Below are positions 1 to 10,100 of a stretch of 12,152 nucleotides of DNA, piece by piece. Position 1 is the first letter of the stretch. Every line of letters begins with the position of its first letter. The stretch spans positions 64,036 to 76,187 of the forward strand of contig NAOQ01000379.1 in NCBI GenBank assembly GCA_002751075.1, written 5' to 3'. Source of the DNA: Ichthyophonus hoferi. Lineage: Eukaryota; Opisthokonta; Ichthyosporea; Ichthyophonida; Ichthyophonidae. A model generated the notes under the pieces. That model saw only the letters and a list, made by a program, of their open reading frames with translations. It was not told the origin of the DNA and did no database searches. The position numbers were made by a program, and so were the translations under genes.

Positions 1-1376
1 ATGTCTGGTATGTAAAGTATTGCGGCAAGTATGCAAATGAATGTTTATTGCTACACTAAATGCCTGCCTATATTTCTAACTGATCTGCACCTGGTCGTGC
101 GAAGGGATGGTGTTTTCATTGATTTGCGATGATATTTAGTTTGTTGTATAGCTGCTTGTAACCAATGAAAAACACGAGGACTGCTTGGCCAGTCTTCACT
201 TAACCCTATTCATTGGTTGGCCTTACATTTATTTACATGAGCCAATTCCTATCATGCAGCAATACTGGGAACCTGCAAAATACATGGCTAAGTTGAGAGA
301 GTACGAAAGCCACACCAGTGGCCCGGATGATACCAACCCGTCTGTATGTTACCTAGTTGATTACCTCTCATATGTTTTATATATTGTTCTATGTCATCAA
401 GTCTTACGTCTTTCTCTTCCACCTCATGTGTGTTTATCCTTGTTACATGTCCACCTATCATAACCTATCATAACCTTTCAATTCTATACTGGCATGAGTG
501 GGATGATCTGCCCTTTCCTATGTATATCACCTATTACCTTGGCTGTTTATAAGATGATATGCCTCCCAGAGCCTGTTGGCTACTTTAGTCTCCTAATTAA
601 CATGTACATATATGGCCTAATGGTAATTAGCCTGCACTGTTCTACTAGACACCGTCTGGGGCCCTGTCTGTGCATTTTTCTCTCTCTCTTCTCTCTCTCT
701 CCTCCCCCTCCTTACCCTGGTTGCTATGTATTTGCTAGGTCATACTTCTGGAAACCAAGATGGCCGGTCACTTCGGGGCCAGTGGGCGTTATGCTTACTA
801 CAGGGTAATTAATTGGTTGCTAGGGCTATGTAGTTGTGTTAATTGAAAACCATAAAAGGCTACATGTTTATGATTATGATAGGGTTAGGGTTAGCGTACA
901 TGTAATGTATATAGAGGTACTATCTTACATGTGGAATGGGTCAATGGATATTACGAAATGTACGGTGTGGGGTGTGCTATCCATAGTGTTTACTGCTCTG
1001 TGAGTGATCCAACGCTAGGCCTGTGGCTTATTCTTATTCCCATATAATATATACATATACAGTAATATATATATAAGCCCATGGTTGTCAGCTTAAAGGA
1101 ATATAACAATGTATCGTTCTATTGCTTTATGTGGATGTAATTTTTTAGAAACATAAATATAGTATGTTGTCACTATGGACTATTCTATTCTCCAATACTT
1201 GAGACACAATGCATGGCGATATCATGCTTTGTATTGCTAGGGAGGCATCCATCTGCGTGTATTTGTAGGTCCACAGGTACCTGCCTTACTGATCCAGACC
1301 TTTCCCCTTATAGGAGCTGGCGAAAGAGTTTGGTTTTATTGCACACTTTGTTGGTGCACCTAACCTCCCCTTGTAA
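1..1376 (+). CDS. Oligopeptidase B-like serine peptidase (prolyl oligopeptidase family S9A), 3' end only
   Basis: Three exons are clear: 260-343, 739-804 and 1314-1376 (stop TAA at 1374). All join in phase 0 with GT-AG introns. The first gives QYWEPAKYMAKLREYE, the S9A signature that follows the catalytic Asp loop (bacterial oligopeptidase B has QYWEPAKWVAKLRE). The second gives VILLETKMAGHFGASGRY, which holds the catalytic His (codon 769-771) in the family's GH-x-x-x-SGR context. The third gives ELAKEFGFIAHFVGAP and the C-terminus. Bases 1-7, just before a GTATGT donor, are probably the end of the preceding exon, though their CL would replace the usual RV. The catalytic Ser and Asp are outside the window. 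Family members are soluble alpha/beta-hydrolase peptidases that cleave short peptides, oligopeptidase B after Lys/Arg. The exon reads better as oligopeptidase B than as human PREPL. There is a slightly longer loop (SHTSGPDDTNPS) before the His strand. Confidence 0.85.
160..218. repeat. 10-bp inverted repeat in the first visible intron of the peptidase gene
   Basis: AACCAATGAA at 160-169 is the exact reverse complement of TTCATTGGTT at 209-218, with a 39-base spacer. The repeat lies 40-100 bases upstream of the 260 acceptor. It could form a hairpin in the pre-mRNA, or be chance in a region rich in CCAAT/ATTGG. Confidence 0.5.
675..714 (+). repeat. CT-rich pyrimidine tract
   Basis: A run of T, then TC dinucleotides, then CCTCCCC, ends 25 bases before the exon acceptor at 738. 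It probably serves as, or enlarges, the polypyrimidine tract of the 344-738 intron. The rest of that intron shows nothing else of note. Confidence 0.6.
881..894 (+). repeat. Short TTAGGG-type run
   Basis: AGGGTTAGGGTTAG holds two units of the animal telomere repeat, inside the 805-1313 intron. It is too short to be a convincing interstitial telomere. I see no other feature in this 509-base intron, only AT-rich sequence with TA-rich runs near 1045-1075. Confidence 0.4.
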
Positions 1377-1517
1377 TTGGGCCAATCTTGTATATTAAGA
1401 CCACTTTGTATTGATTGACTGCAAACTACTTAGCACGGGTGTGACGCTTGTTATTCTGTTTGATACAGGCGACTTGATGAAGACAAGGAATTGTTCTGGT
1501 TTTGAGAGCCCTATGTA

Positions 1518-1523
1518 AATAAA
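1518..1523 (+). terminator. Poly(A) signal AATAAA of the peptidase gene
   Basis: A canonical AATAAA lies 142 bases after the stop codon at 1374-1376, the only perfect copy I see close downstream of this gene. The 3' UTR is thus about 160-180 bases. The cleavage site is not determined. Confidence 0.65.
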
Positions 1524-2563
1524 GAACATTATTCTCCTGAACTGTATTATAAGGCTGTCAAAGGAAAATGAAATATACTTCATTGTTGTATTTGATTGAG
1601 GGCTGTAATCGTAGACTAGTTACAGCTGATCCTCTATCTATATACAGGTTAATTACTGTAATTGCTAATGGCAGGTGAGGCATTTAATTGGTGGTCTCTA
1701 TTTTAGTACATGATAGCCAATGATGCTTGTATAGCCTAACCATGTAAGACTATAATTTTAGTACGACAGAATATATTCATGATTACTGGTCAATCAGATG
1801 TTGAATTATTCCAGTTAGTATTTGAGTGTTTCGTGTTACAAGGAATAATCTTAAATGGCTTTTAACCAATCGAAGTATAAAATAATTTACATTGCCTAGG
1901 ATAACTAATTCCTTTTAATTAATGTAAAACTAAAAATGGTTACCAGTACTCTTTATAACTACAACTTATCTCTTTCTCTCCCGCAACACTTTCATATACC
2001 TATGGGAATGATTTTTTTTCAATTATATTAAGTATTTCCTCACATGTATGATTATACAAAGGAGATATGTATTGTCTTTTGTAGTTTTATCATTTTTCCA
2101 CCATCCTTTATCTGTAAACACACCACGTAAATAAGTACACACATATATATCATATTTTACTCATACTATTATTAAGATTATATTAATTAGATTAAGCAGG
2201 GAGTTCATTATTTTTGCTAACACTCCAATCAATGTATTTCCTTTACCTTGGAGATTAATGTTTTATTCTTGGCTATGCACAAGTAAACATGAATAGATAA
2301 ATGGATCAATCAGATGGCCAAAATTGCTGAAATGGGGGCTTTTTATCAGTTAAAAGCTGCATAGCAAACAAAAAACAATCTGGCTCTCCCGTAATAATTA
2401 ATTTATTCCTAAATGATTTTCCGGCCATAAATAGTACCATAATTTGATCCCGTATTATAGGGATCTATATATACGTACATTGAATGTTATGTTATTATTC
2501 AAAGTTCTAACGTGATATAATTAGGGTATATGGCCATTTCTTTCACAATACTATGTAACCTAG
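1524..2563. other. AT-rich intergenic spacer
   Basis: This is about 1 kb between the two genes, with no open frame that has splice signals or recognisable protein. It is rich in A/T runs and contains one CCAATCA at 2225-2231. I see no tandem array, transposon end or RNA gene. Regulatory elements of the downstream gene may lie in its right half. Confidence 0.6.
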
Positions 2564-2683
2564 TGTTTATTAAACAGTGCACTTTATAGTTGTAAGGTTT
2601 ACGCCCTAATCTCTTTATTATTGCAACGTCGAGGGAAGATATTAAATATTACACTGGTCGCTTCCTAAGGAACAGGACTGAAT
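2564..2683 (+). promoter_or_regulatory. Presumed promoter and 5' UTR of the RSBN1 gene, with a forkhead-like palindrome
   Basis: The start codon at 2684 has an in-frame stop at 2666-2668, so transcription should begin in or near this stretch. TGTTTA and TAAACA (2564-2576) form a 13-bp palindrome around one central base; each arm matches the forkhead core RYAAACA. There is no clear TATA box at a set distance. The start-codon context is favourable, with A at -3 and G at +4. The promoter position is inference. Confidence 0.35.
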
Positions 2684-4075
2684 ATGGTTCGTTCTTCTCC
2701 GTCCGCTTCGGAGTCGGAAGAGTAAGTCTATTTATTTATGTGTAGTTGTATAGTTACTCTATGTGAGTACTGTTTTTGTAATTGATACTAGTTTAGTTTA
2801 TCTATCAGCATTAAAAAGCTCATGTTTACTTGTGGTTGCGTGCCCCGTGTGCCACCTACCCTGACCTTAGCTCGGAGCAAACACAAATACCTAGTGGTTA
2901 TCATATAATAAACTATGATATTGGTGGTGTCTATAGATGTGTATAGCCTAGGCTGTCTAGTGATATATCCAAGTCAACTCAATAAACCATATGTTCTAAC
3001 CCTTAACGTCATTGATTGCTATAGTGAGGACAGCACCAAGATGAAACCATGGCACTGTCTAAAGTGTACCTTCCTTAATACCCTACTAGACACTGAGTGT
3101 GAAGTGTGCCTGGTGAGAAGGGAGCGTGTCAAACGGGCCTTTAGCGGTAGTACGTGCACCCTGTGTACATCTATATAGTCTTCCACGATCTATAACTTGT
3201 ATATAGATTATAGTTATGGGACAACTTAGTAGGCCTGTTTTTATAGTTCAGTAGACTTGTATGTAAAAGGAATTATAGTAGTAGCTATAGGTTATATCTG
3301 TCGAGGCCATGTTACCGTACGTACTTATAACTCTAAAGTATCTTCAAACCATTATACTTCACACACCTTACGAAAAGATCATGTTCGGAAAGTCTTGCAT
3401 CTTTTTATATTAAATACAATATTGCTATTGTATTGCTAATATGCTCATACTATCATACATACCTACATATATACTATCATACATACCTACATACATACTA
3501 TCATACTATCCTATATAGCGTTGACAGAGAACGGCAATAAGCGATTGAAAGAAACACACACAGATAGGGATGGGCATAGCAAATCAAAGTCAAAGAAGTT
3601 GCAACAAAAAGAATCAAGCGGTAGACGAAAGAGTGAAAGAGAATATAGTGTGGATATAGAAGGTAGGTGGAAGGAAAGGCTGGAAGCATGGTGAGGTTAC
3701 TTCGTGTTATTATGTCTTCTGACCTTATACTTATTGAGATGTTTTTCTTTGTAAGGTTGTAAGTGGTGTACGTACGCACATACGTATAGATATATATCAG
3801 TTGGATAGTATAGGATAGGATAGTATGTAGTATAGTATAATATAGTATAATATAGTATGGGATAGGATAGGATAGTATAGGATAGTATAGGATAGTATAG
3901 TATATTATATTATAGTATAGGATAGGATAGGATAGCATGGTATAGTATAGTATAATATAGTGTGTGTCCATGCAGGGAGGATTACGTATAGTAAACAGAG
4001 AGAAAGAGAGAAATGAAGGTGGAAGTGTGGTAGGGGGAAAAGCTTGACAGATATATTGTCATACTGTTCTACATT

Positions 4076-4106
<31 letters not shown>

Positions 4107-7100
4107 CTACACATATACATTAACATAAATATTGGCTACTTAGTTACTTCTTCCCCGGTATTTATTGGTCTTTTTTAGTGGTTCTCACTCATGTATACCC
4201 TATATCTTTTATTTCTCCTCTGTCATTGTTATTTTAATTTCTATGTAAGCCCAGATGTGACCTCTTTATATTTCCTCCCTGTGACCTTCTTGACTGTCAG
4301 CCACTTAGCACCTGCCTCTATTAACTGTATTTATATGCATCTACTCCAATTAACTCCCCTCTGTCATACCTCTATCCTTTAATCTCAGGGGATTCCCCCT
4401 CGCAGAAAACCCACAACAAAAACAAGGAAAGACATAAGCATAGGAAAAACAGTGAAAGGAATGATGATACGGAGATAAGCCCGCAAAAAGTACGAGAGAA
4501 GCATAGAGAACAGCCGAAGAAAAGTAGTGGGAGGTATAGTAGTAGTCAAAGCCAAAAAGAATTGAAAGAATCATCAACAAAGACAAAAAGACCGATCTTT
4601 CCAATGGGCTTAGAGCAGGAACAGGGTGTAAAGGATAAATACAAAGACCTGGAGAAGGCAAAAGACAAAGAAATAGATAGAAAGAAGAAAGAGAAGGACA
4701 GTATGGCCACCATATCTAGCCCCATTCCAAACAAGCATGATGGCTTAAATAGTGTTGTGGTTGCTAAGGGAGACAGAGACGGAGAGAAAGAAGCCAAGAC
4801 AGAAAAGGAAAGAGTTAAGGAAAATGATTGGTCTAGAGACGAAAAATCCGAATCCAGGACGCCATTTATGACCATGAACCGATTCGCGAATAGTAATGAC
4901 TCGGATAGCATGGCAGGGATCGACCAGCTACCATCATATGAACAGGGTAGATATAGTGAACGAGAAAGAGAAAAGGAGAGAGGGAAAGAGGGAGAGCGGG
5001 ACAAGGACCACCTACGAGAGAAGGGGAGAGAAAGTGAAAAGGGAAACGAGAAGGAGGTAGGAGGAGGAAGTGAGTACAGCGAACAGAGACCAGCACATAG
5101 TCAAGGGCCACCTCCGCTACAAGCAGCCTGTAGGCCTACCAGTTCTAGCGGTCTTCCTCTCCCCAAAGGTGTGTCTCCTTTCAAATCCCTGCACTCTCCC
5201 TCTACCCCTCCTATGGACTTCATTGCCTTGCCTGGCTCTGAGGTAGAAATCAGAGAAGGGGCTGATGATGATTCCACTGTGAAAATTGGTTCTTTCAGAG
5301 TAAAAATTGAAGACTTGGGCGGGGAACCCCCCACTCTGTTGATGGCAAAGAGACAGGCCCGAAGCTTAACCTTAAGGGAGAAGATTAGGGCACTGTCAGA
5401 GAAGAAGGCGATGGAGTATGAGCTGGCCCTGCGTCTATCCTACAGTGAGTGCTGTCTTGCTCTTGGTGCTTATGGTTGTTATGGGTTTTATGATTGGTAG
5501 GTATATGGCAGTTAGGGCTTTGTTTGTTCATGTTGATGTATTGGAGGCAAAGTGGTGAAGACACTAAGAAAGTGCTGTTGGTGTGAGGTTGACAGAGAGG
5601 GAGAAAGAAGGACAGTATGTAACCTGGGAGAGACCCTCTCTGGGATTGGCTAGGAGGGTATTGGTAGGGGGCTAGCATAGCAACAGGGAATATGGCGTGT
5701 TCTTGCAAGCTTTTTCTGATGTATTAGTGGTGGAGAGATGTATAATGATCATAGATTGACCAATCCTGTTTTAGAAACCCAGCGATTAATCAAGCAGCAG
5801 CAGCCCTCTGCTAACCCTGAAGTATGTACTGTTGTTGATTGGTTCTTCCTCTCTCCCTGTAGTGTATATCATATTATGACCTGCTATACAAGGTCTTTTT
5901 GTGGCCCCTCTGGTTTCTACCTCTACCACTTTACTGTCTCTTTCTCCTCTTCTACCTACTAGTATGGTTCAAACACTGCGTTGTTATAGCCAGTGATTTA
6001 TTTACCTTACGTTGCTTGGCTGTTCTCTTGCCCCCTCTATACGCACATCTTGGTTTCAGTTCTTCTTGCTAGTCCATGCTGATTGTAGGCTTGGAGCAAA
6101 TGTTTTAAGTTTTACTGTAAGCCATTCCTAGACGTACGGATAACCCTTTTCTTACTGTGGTCCTATGCTATCACATTCTATTTGCATTTGGTTTTCTTTT
6201 TCCTTCCACAGTTCTCTCTGTATATCTTTCTATTATTTTATCTGATGCTTGGCATTATCCAATATCTTGTGTTCTATTTTGACACCAATACTCCTTCTCC
6301 TCACATGATTGGTGCGCAGAGAAACGGAGAGGTCAAGAATGCCACCGATGGAATACCATTGGTTAAACAACAGATTAAAGTGGAAAGTGAAGTTAATGAG
6401 ATAGTAGGAGAGGGCGAGGCGAAGAAAAGGTAAGATAGGAACATGGGGTATGATTGGTTGCCTATGTAGATATACTAAATCCCATTGATGGTGTGGTATG
6501 TCTGTATATATGTATGCGTTTTGATTGGCCTTTCTATTTTACTAACATAGTATCCATTCATCTATCTCCATTAACAGACTGAGCGAGCTCACGACCACGA
6601 CAGCCTCGCCAGGTTCGTCATAGGTTTATTAACACTTACTCTCTTGCATGTACTCATTTATGGATAGGGTTATGATATGACACCCGTCCAATCATATATG
6701 CCCACACAGCCCCGTGTTATTTTTTTCCTTTGTCTTTGTTAATCTCTTTTTATATACATTAAAAAATGTTTTACATTTGTGTTTTGGCCAATTATTATAT
6801 GGAATTTCGACTAGTGCGTTTTAGGTTGTTTATGCTCGTTCAATGAAATCCTTGTTATAAGCATTAATATGCTTGGTAAATATGGGGCCAATCAATGGGA
6901 GGGTGGTGTAGAAGGGAGAGGATAGGAGGGGACAAAAAAGGGTTCTGGGTTGATTGTATGGGACTTTTTTCACAGTTCATACCAATAGAAACCATCTTGC
7001 CTTACCTCCTGAATGTCTTTGTACTGTAACCATGGCAACCATTGAAATCCTAGCCCCCCGTTGGACAGCACTTTCCTTTGTACATATACCACCTATATTC

Positions 7101-10100
7101 CTCCCTGACACTTAACCAATCACATCTGCCCCATACCAGGTGCAGGATCGAGAACCTGTACCCCCTTAAGCACCACCTCAGCGACCACCACGTCGCGCCC
7201 ACCGCCTGTAGACCTACCCACGCTGGACATCCTACGGGCCCTGGGAGGGTCCTGGGTGCGGCTGAGGGAAGGAGTGTTTGTAGAAACCCATGCCAATGGG
7301 GGGGCTTCTATAGTGCATGTTTACCTGGTAGGTCCCTTGGTTCTCTGACCCTCCCTTCTCTACCCTTGTCTGCCCTTCTTCATCCTTCTCCTCTCTTCCT
7401 GCCCCACATACCTTGTAGTTATCTCCTCCATCCACATGGCCTCGTCTCTTATGCTCCCTATCCCCTCCTTTCACCCCTTCTCTCCCCCTCTCCTTCTCTT
7501 CATACTTGGACTATCCTTTTTCTCTAGGGTGAACACTATATACGCATGTCAGGCTATGCACGGAGTAAATACGTAGAGGCCTGTGTGGAAGAGTTCCTGC
7601 AAGAGAAGGAGGGACTACCAGTGCACACTATGGGCATTATCCATGGGTGTGTGAAAGATATGCCCAATATTCTAAGGTAAGAGATGGGAAGGGGTTATAA
7701 GTAGAGAGGTGTAGGGTAGACAGGAGAGTAGGACTAGACATAATGGAGGTGTCTAAGATAAGCAGGCGAGGTGAGTGCTATGTATATGGGGGTAGGGATA
7801 CAACGGGGACTAGGTGTCCAAGTCTGTATAAAGGTGCATACCCATAAGCCAAACACAACAACCTTTACGGACAGCTGGTAGAGAGCACTCTCAGGCATTA
7901 TTTTGTTTGATGTATATACTACTATATACTGCATGTTCCTGCATGTCCTCACCTGGTCCCTTGGGTGCTCAGGTATCTTGTACAACATCACCCTACCACG
8001 TCCATCCTGATGGAGGGCCTTAATACTAGTGACACTACCAGTATGACCATTGGCCAATATGATGATCGCATCGATAGCAGCTATTCTAATGGAACGAGTC
8101 ATGTGGGACCCATGCGAAAGATGAGCCTTGTGGGTACAGTGCAGGTAGGTCTATCTGCCAGAAGGAGAGGGAGAGAGAGAGGGAGAGGGTAGAGTGTAGG
8201 AAGGTATAAGGTATATACTGAGGGAGCATAGCTTTAAGCTGATATGAAAGAGCTTGATAGTAATATGGTACTCAAAAGGTACGTCACAATGTGTAACCAT
8301 CTACCAATAAGTAGTGCTTATTCCTATCCAATAAAGGAAGGTCTCAAAATTAATCTATATAGACTACTAGTATTGTAGGCAATAACGGGTAATTATTGGC
8401 CCGTTTAGATGCTTATTTAGTATATTAGGCCTGTTTCTGTGACTTTGTTACAAAGCCCTCCTCACCCTGTCCAATTATAATGCATCTACAGACGGAGACA
8501 GGCGGTTATTTCAAAGATGTGATTAGTAATGTAATGCGCACCAATGAGTTCGTGAAGGAGACGTTACCATGGGGACGGTTGTCATCAAAGTATGGGATGG
8601 CACCCAATCAAAGTGTTGATGGTATGTTTTGATTTAGCTAAGAGAGAGATCCAGTCAACCATAGATAAGCCTTTACATTCTATCTTTGCCTAGGCTTCTC
8701 TTTCTTCTTTGCTTCCTATCTTGTATCCTCTTCCTCTTCCTCTCCCTCTCCTTCTCCTTCTCTCTGTCGATGTATTCTGTGATATAGTTGGGGCAGGAGG
8801 TAGGAAAGAGTAGTATGCATAATGATTGGTAAATGGGGATACGGCTCACACTAGAGTTTCATAACAGATTGGTTTAAGGTACTTGCCTATTTAGAATCCG
8901 ATTGATGTTATAGTTAATTAGGTGAAGAAGAATAAATGAGGGCAAAGATAGATAGACCCATAGAGAGAGAAAGACGAGGCAGTCTATGGAAAGAAGAATA
9001 GGATGTGGGCTGTGATTGGATACAGGTCATTACTTCCCTCACCTGTCCTCCCCTCTAGGTCCTACCCTATTGGTCTGCCCAGGGGAGCAGGAGATTCCCT
9101 CCGACAGTGTCGGTGTAGTAGGCATTAAAGATGAACCAATGGCCAGGCCTCGTCCCCACTCTACCCCCCCCGATGTGGTAACTGATAGGGTGGGGTGCCA
9201 CATAGATTTCTATGGGCAGGCTCCAGAAAGGTGAGACTGGCAACTAGAAGTGGGCTGGCTGGCTCTACTACTGTACTGGCATGTACTAAGGCATCTAGGG
9301 GAGAAGCCCCCCATGTATGGGCCTGTGAAAGGCTTGCATCTATCTATATGCTTCCTTTTCACTTCTTTCTCCTATACTTTTAAGTATATTATTCTCTGCT
9401 ATAGCTTTGCATATTGTCTACACAACATACATACAGTATATAAGGGAATAGAGATGAGTTGTTAGCTTGTGACTGTACATGAAGGGATATCATGTTGTAT
9501 ATAGGGCAATATTACTGGTAGTTTAAAGAGTGAAAAGATGGCTAATTGGTTGAATAAATACTCTATCAGCTCGTACTAAACCTCCTCATGACCCTTCTAG
9601 ATTTCCAGTGGCTAGTGTGGGTATAATCCAATCATGTGATCGAGAAAATAAGGCACCACCAATCGTATGTAAGCAATTGGTTGCATTTAACGGCAAGGAC
9701 ATGGAGGAGGTCCAGAAGATGCTACAGTTGGATTTTAATGAGGACCCCGTGAACCAATTGTATGAAAACTTTAATATACTACCTTGTTTTGTTGGTTGTA
9801 TGTCACTACTGTACTTGCTCTGAGATATAGTCCTGGGTGTTACGAGTTATTTATTATGACATCATGGGGGTATGTGAAGGTGATTGATTGGCCTCTCTTG
9901 TTTATGGCTGTCTTACTTATTGAGCCTTTGATTGTTTTTTTCTATATGCTTTCTGTGCTTATCCATTAACGACCTAGTCCGGTTGTTCTTTCTGGTTATC
10001 CTGTGCTATCGCAGGCCTTCCAGCTGTCCATACCTTGTAATGTACCTCGTAATGTAGGATATTGGTGTGTCATTCAACTGTATGTATGGCAAACATAATT

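Larger units (their letters stand above)
3519..5444 (+). other. RSBN1 exons 3-4: basic, low-complexity N-terminal linker
   Basis: These exons encode residues about 54-453. Exon 3 (48 codons) and the first two thirds of exon 4 are dominated by Lys, Glu, Arg, Asp and Ser, with runs such as DRKKKEKD and REREKERGKEGERD. This looks disordered and nuclear, with several candidate localisation signals (for example KTKRP). From about residue 340 the chain turns Pro/Ser-rich (GPPPLQ, SPSTPPMDF). Near residue 399 comes the strand-like VKIGSFRVKIEDL, then a probable helix or coiled coil, RSLTLREKIRALSEKKAMEY. Exon 3 can start at 3519 or 3528, since CTATATAG and TTGACAG are both acceptors and differ by nine bases in frame. 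The 726-base intron 3 between the two exons holds the repeats listed separately. Confidence 0.85.

Noticed and set aside
881-894. Interstitial telomere remnant
   Set aside because: Only two TTAGGG units; easily chance.
2915-3024. Alternative RSBN1 start at ATG 2915, reading through intron 1 into exon 2
   Set aside because: The 2684 start has a good context, an upstream in-frame stop, a perfect GTAAGT donor and correct phase into exon 2. The 2915 reading encodes intron-like sequence.
3501-3971. 156-codon open frame on the minus strand
   Set aside because: It is the complement of the GGATA/GTATA satellite plus exon 3. Its Tyr/Ile/Leu runs come from a repeat without stop triplets.
4546-5111. 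Ser/Leu-rich open frames on the minus strand
   Set aside because: They are antisense shadows of the Lys/Glu/Arg-rich exon 4, whose purine bias removes stops from the other strand.
8384-8405. Six-base hairpin considered as a small RNA or terminator
   Set aside because: A six-base stem in a eukaryotic intron with no further support is likely chance.
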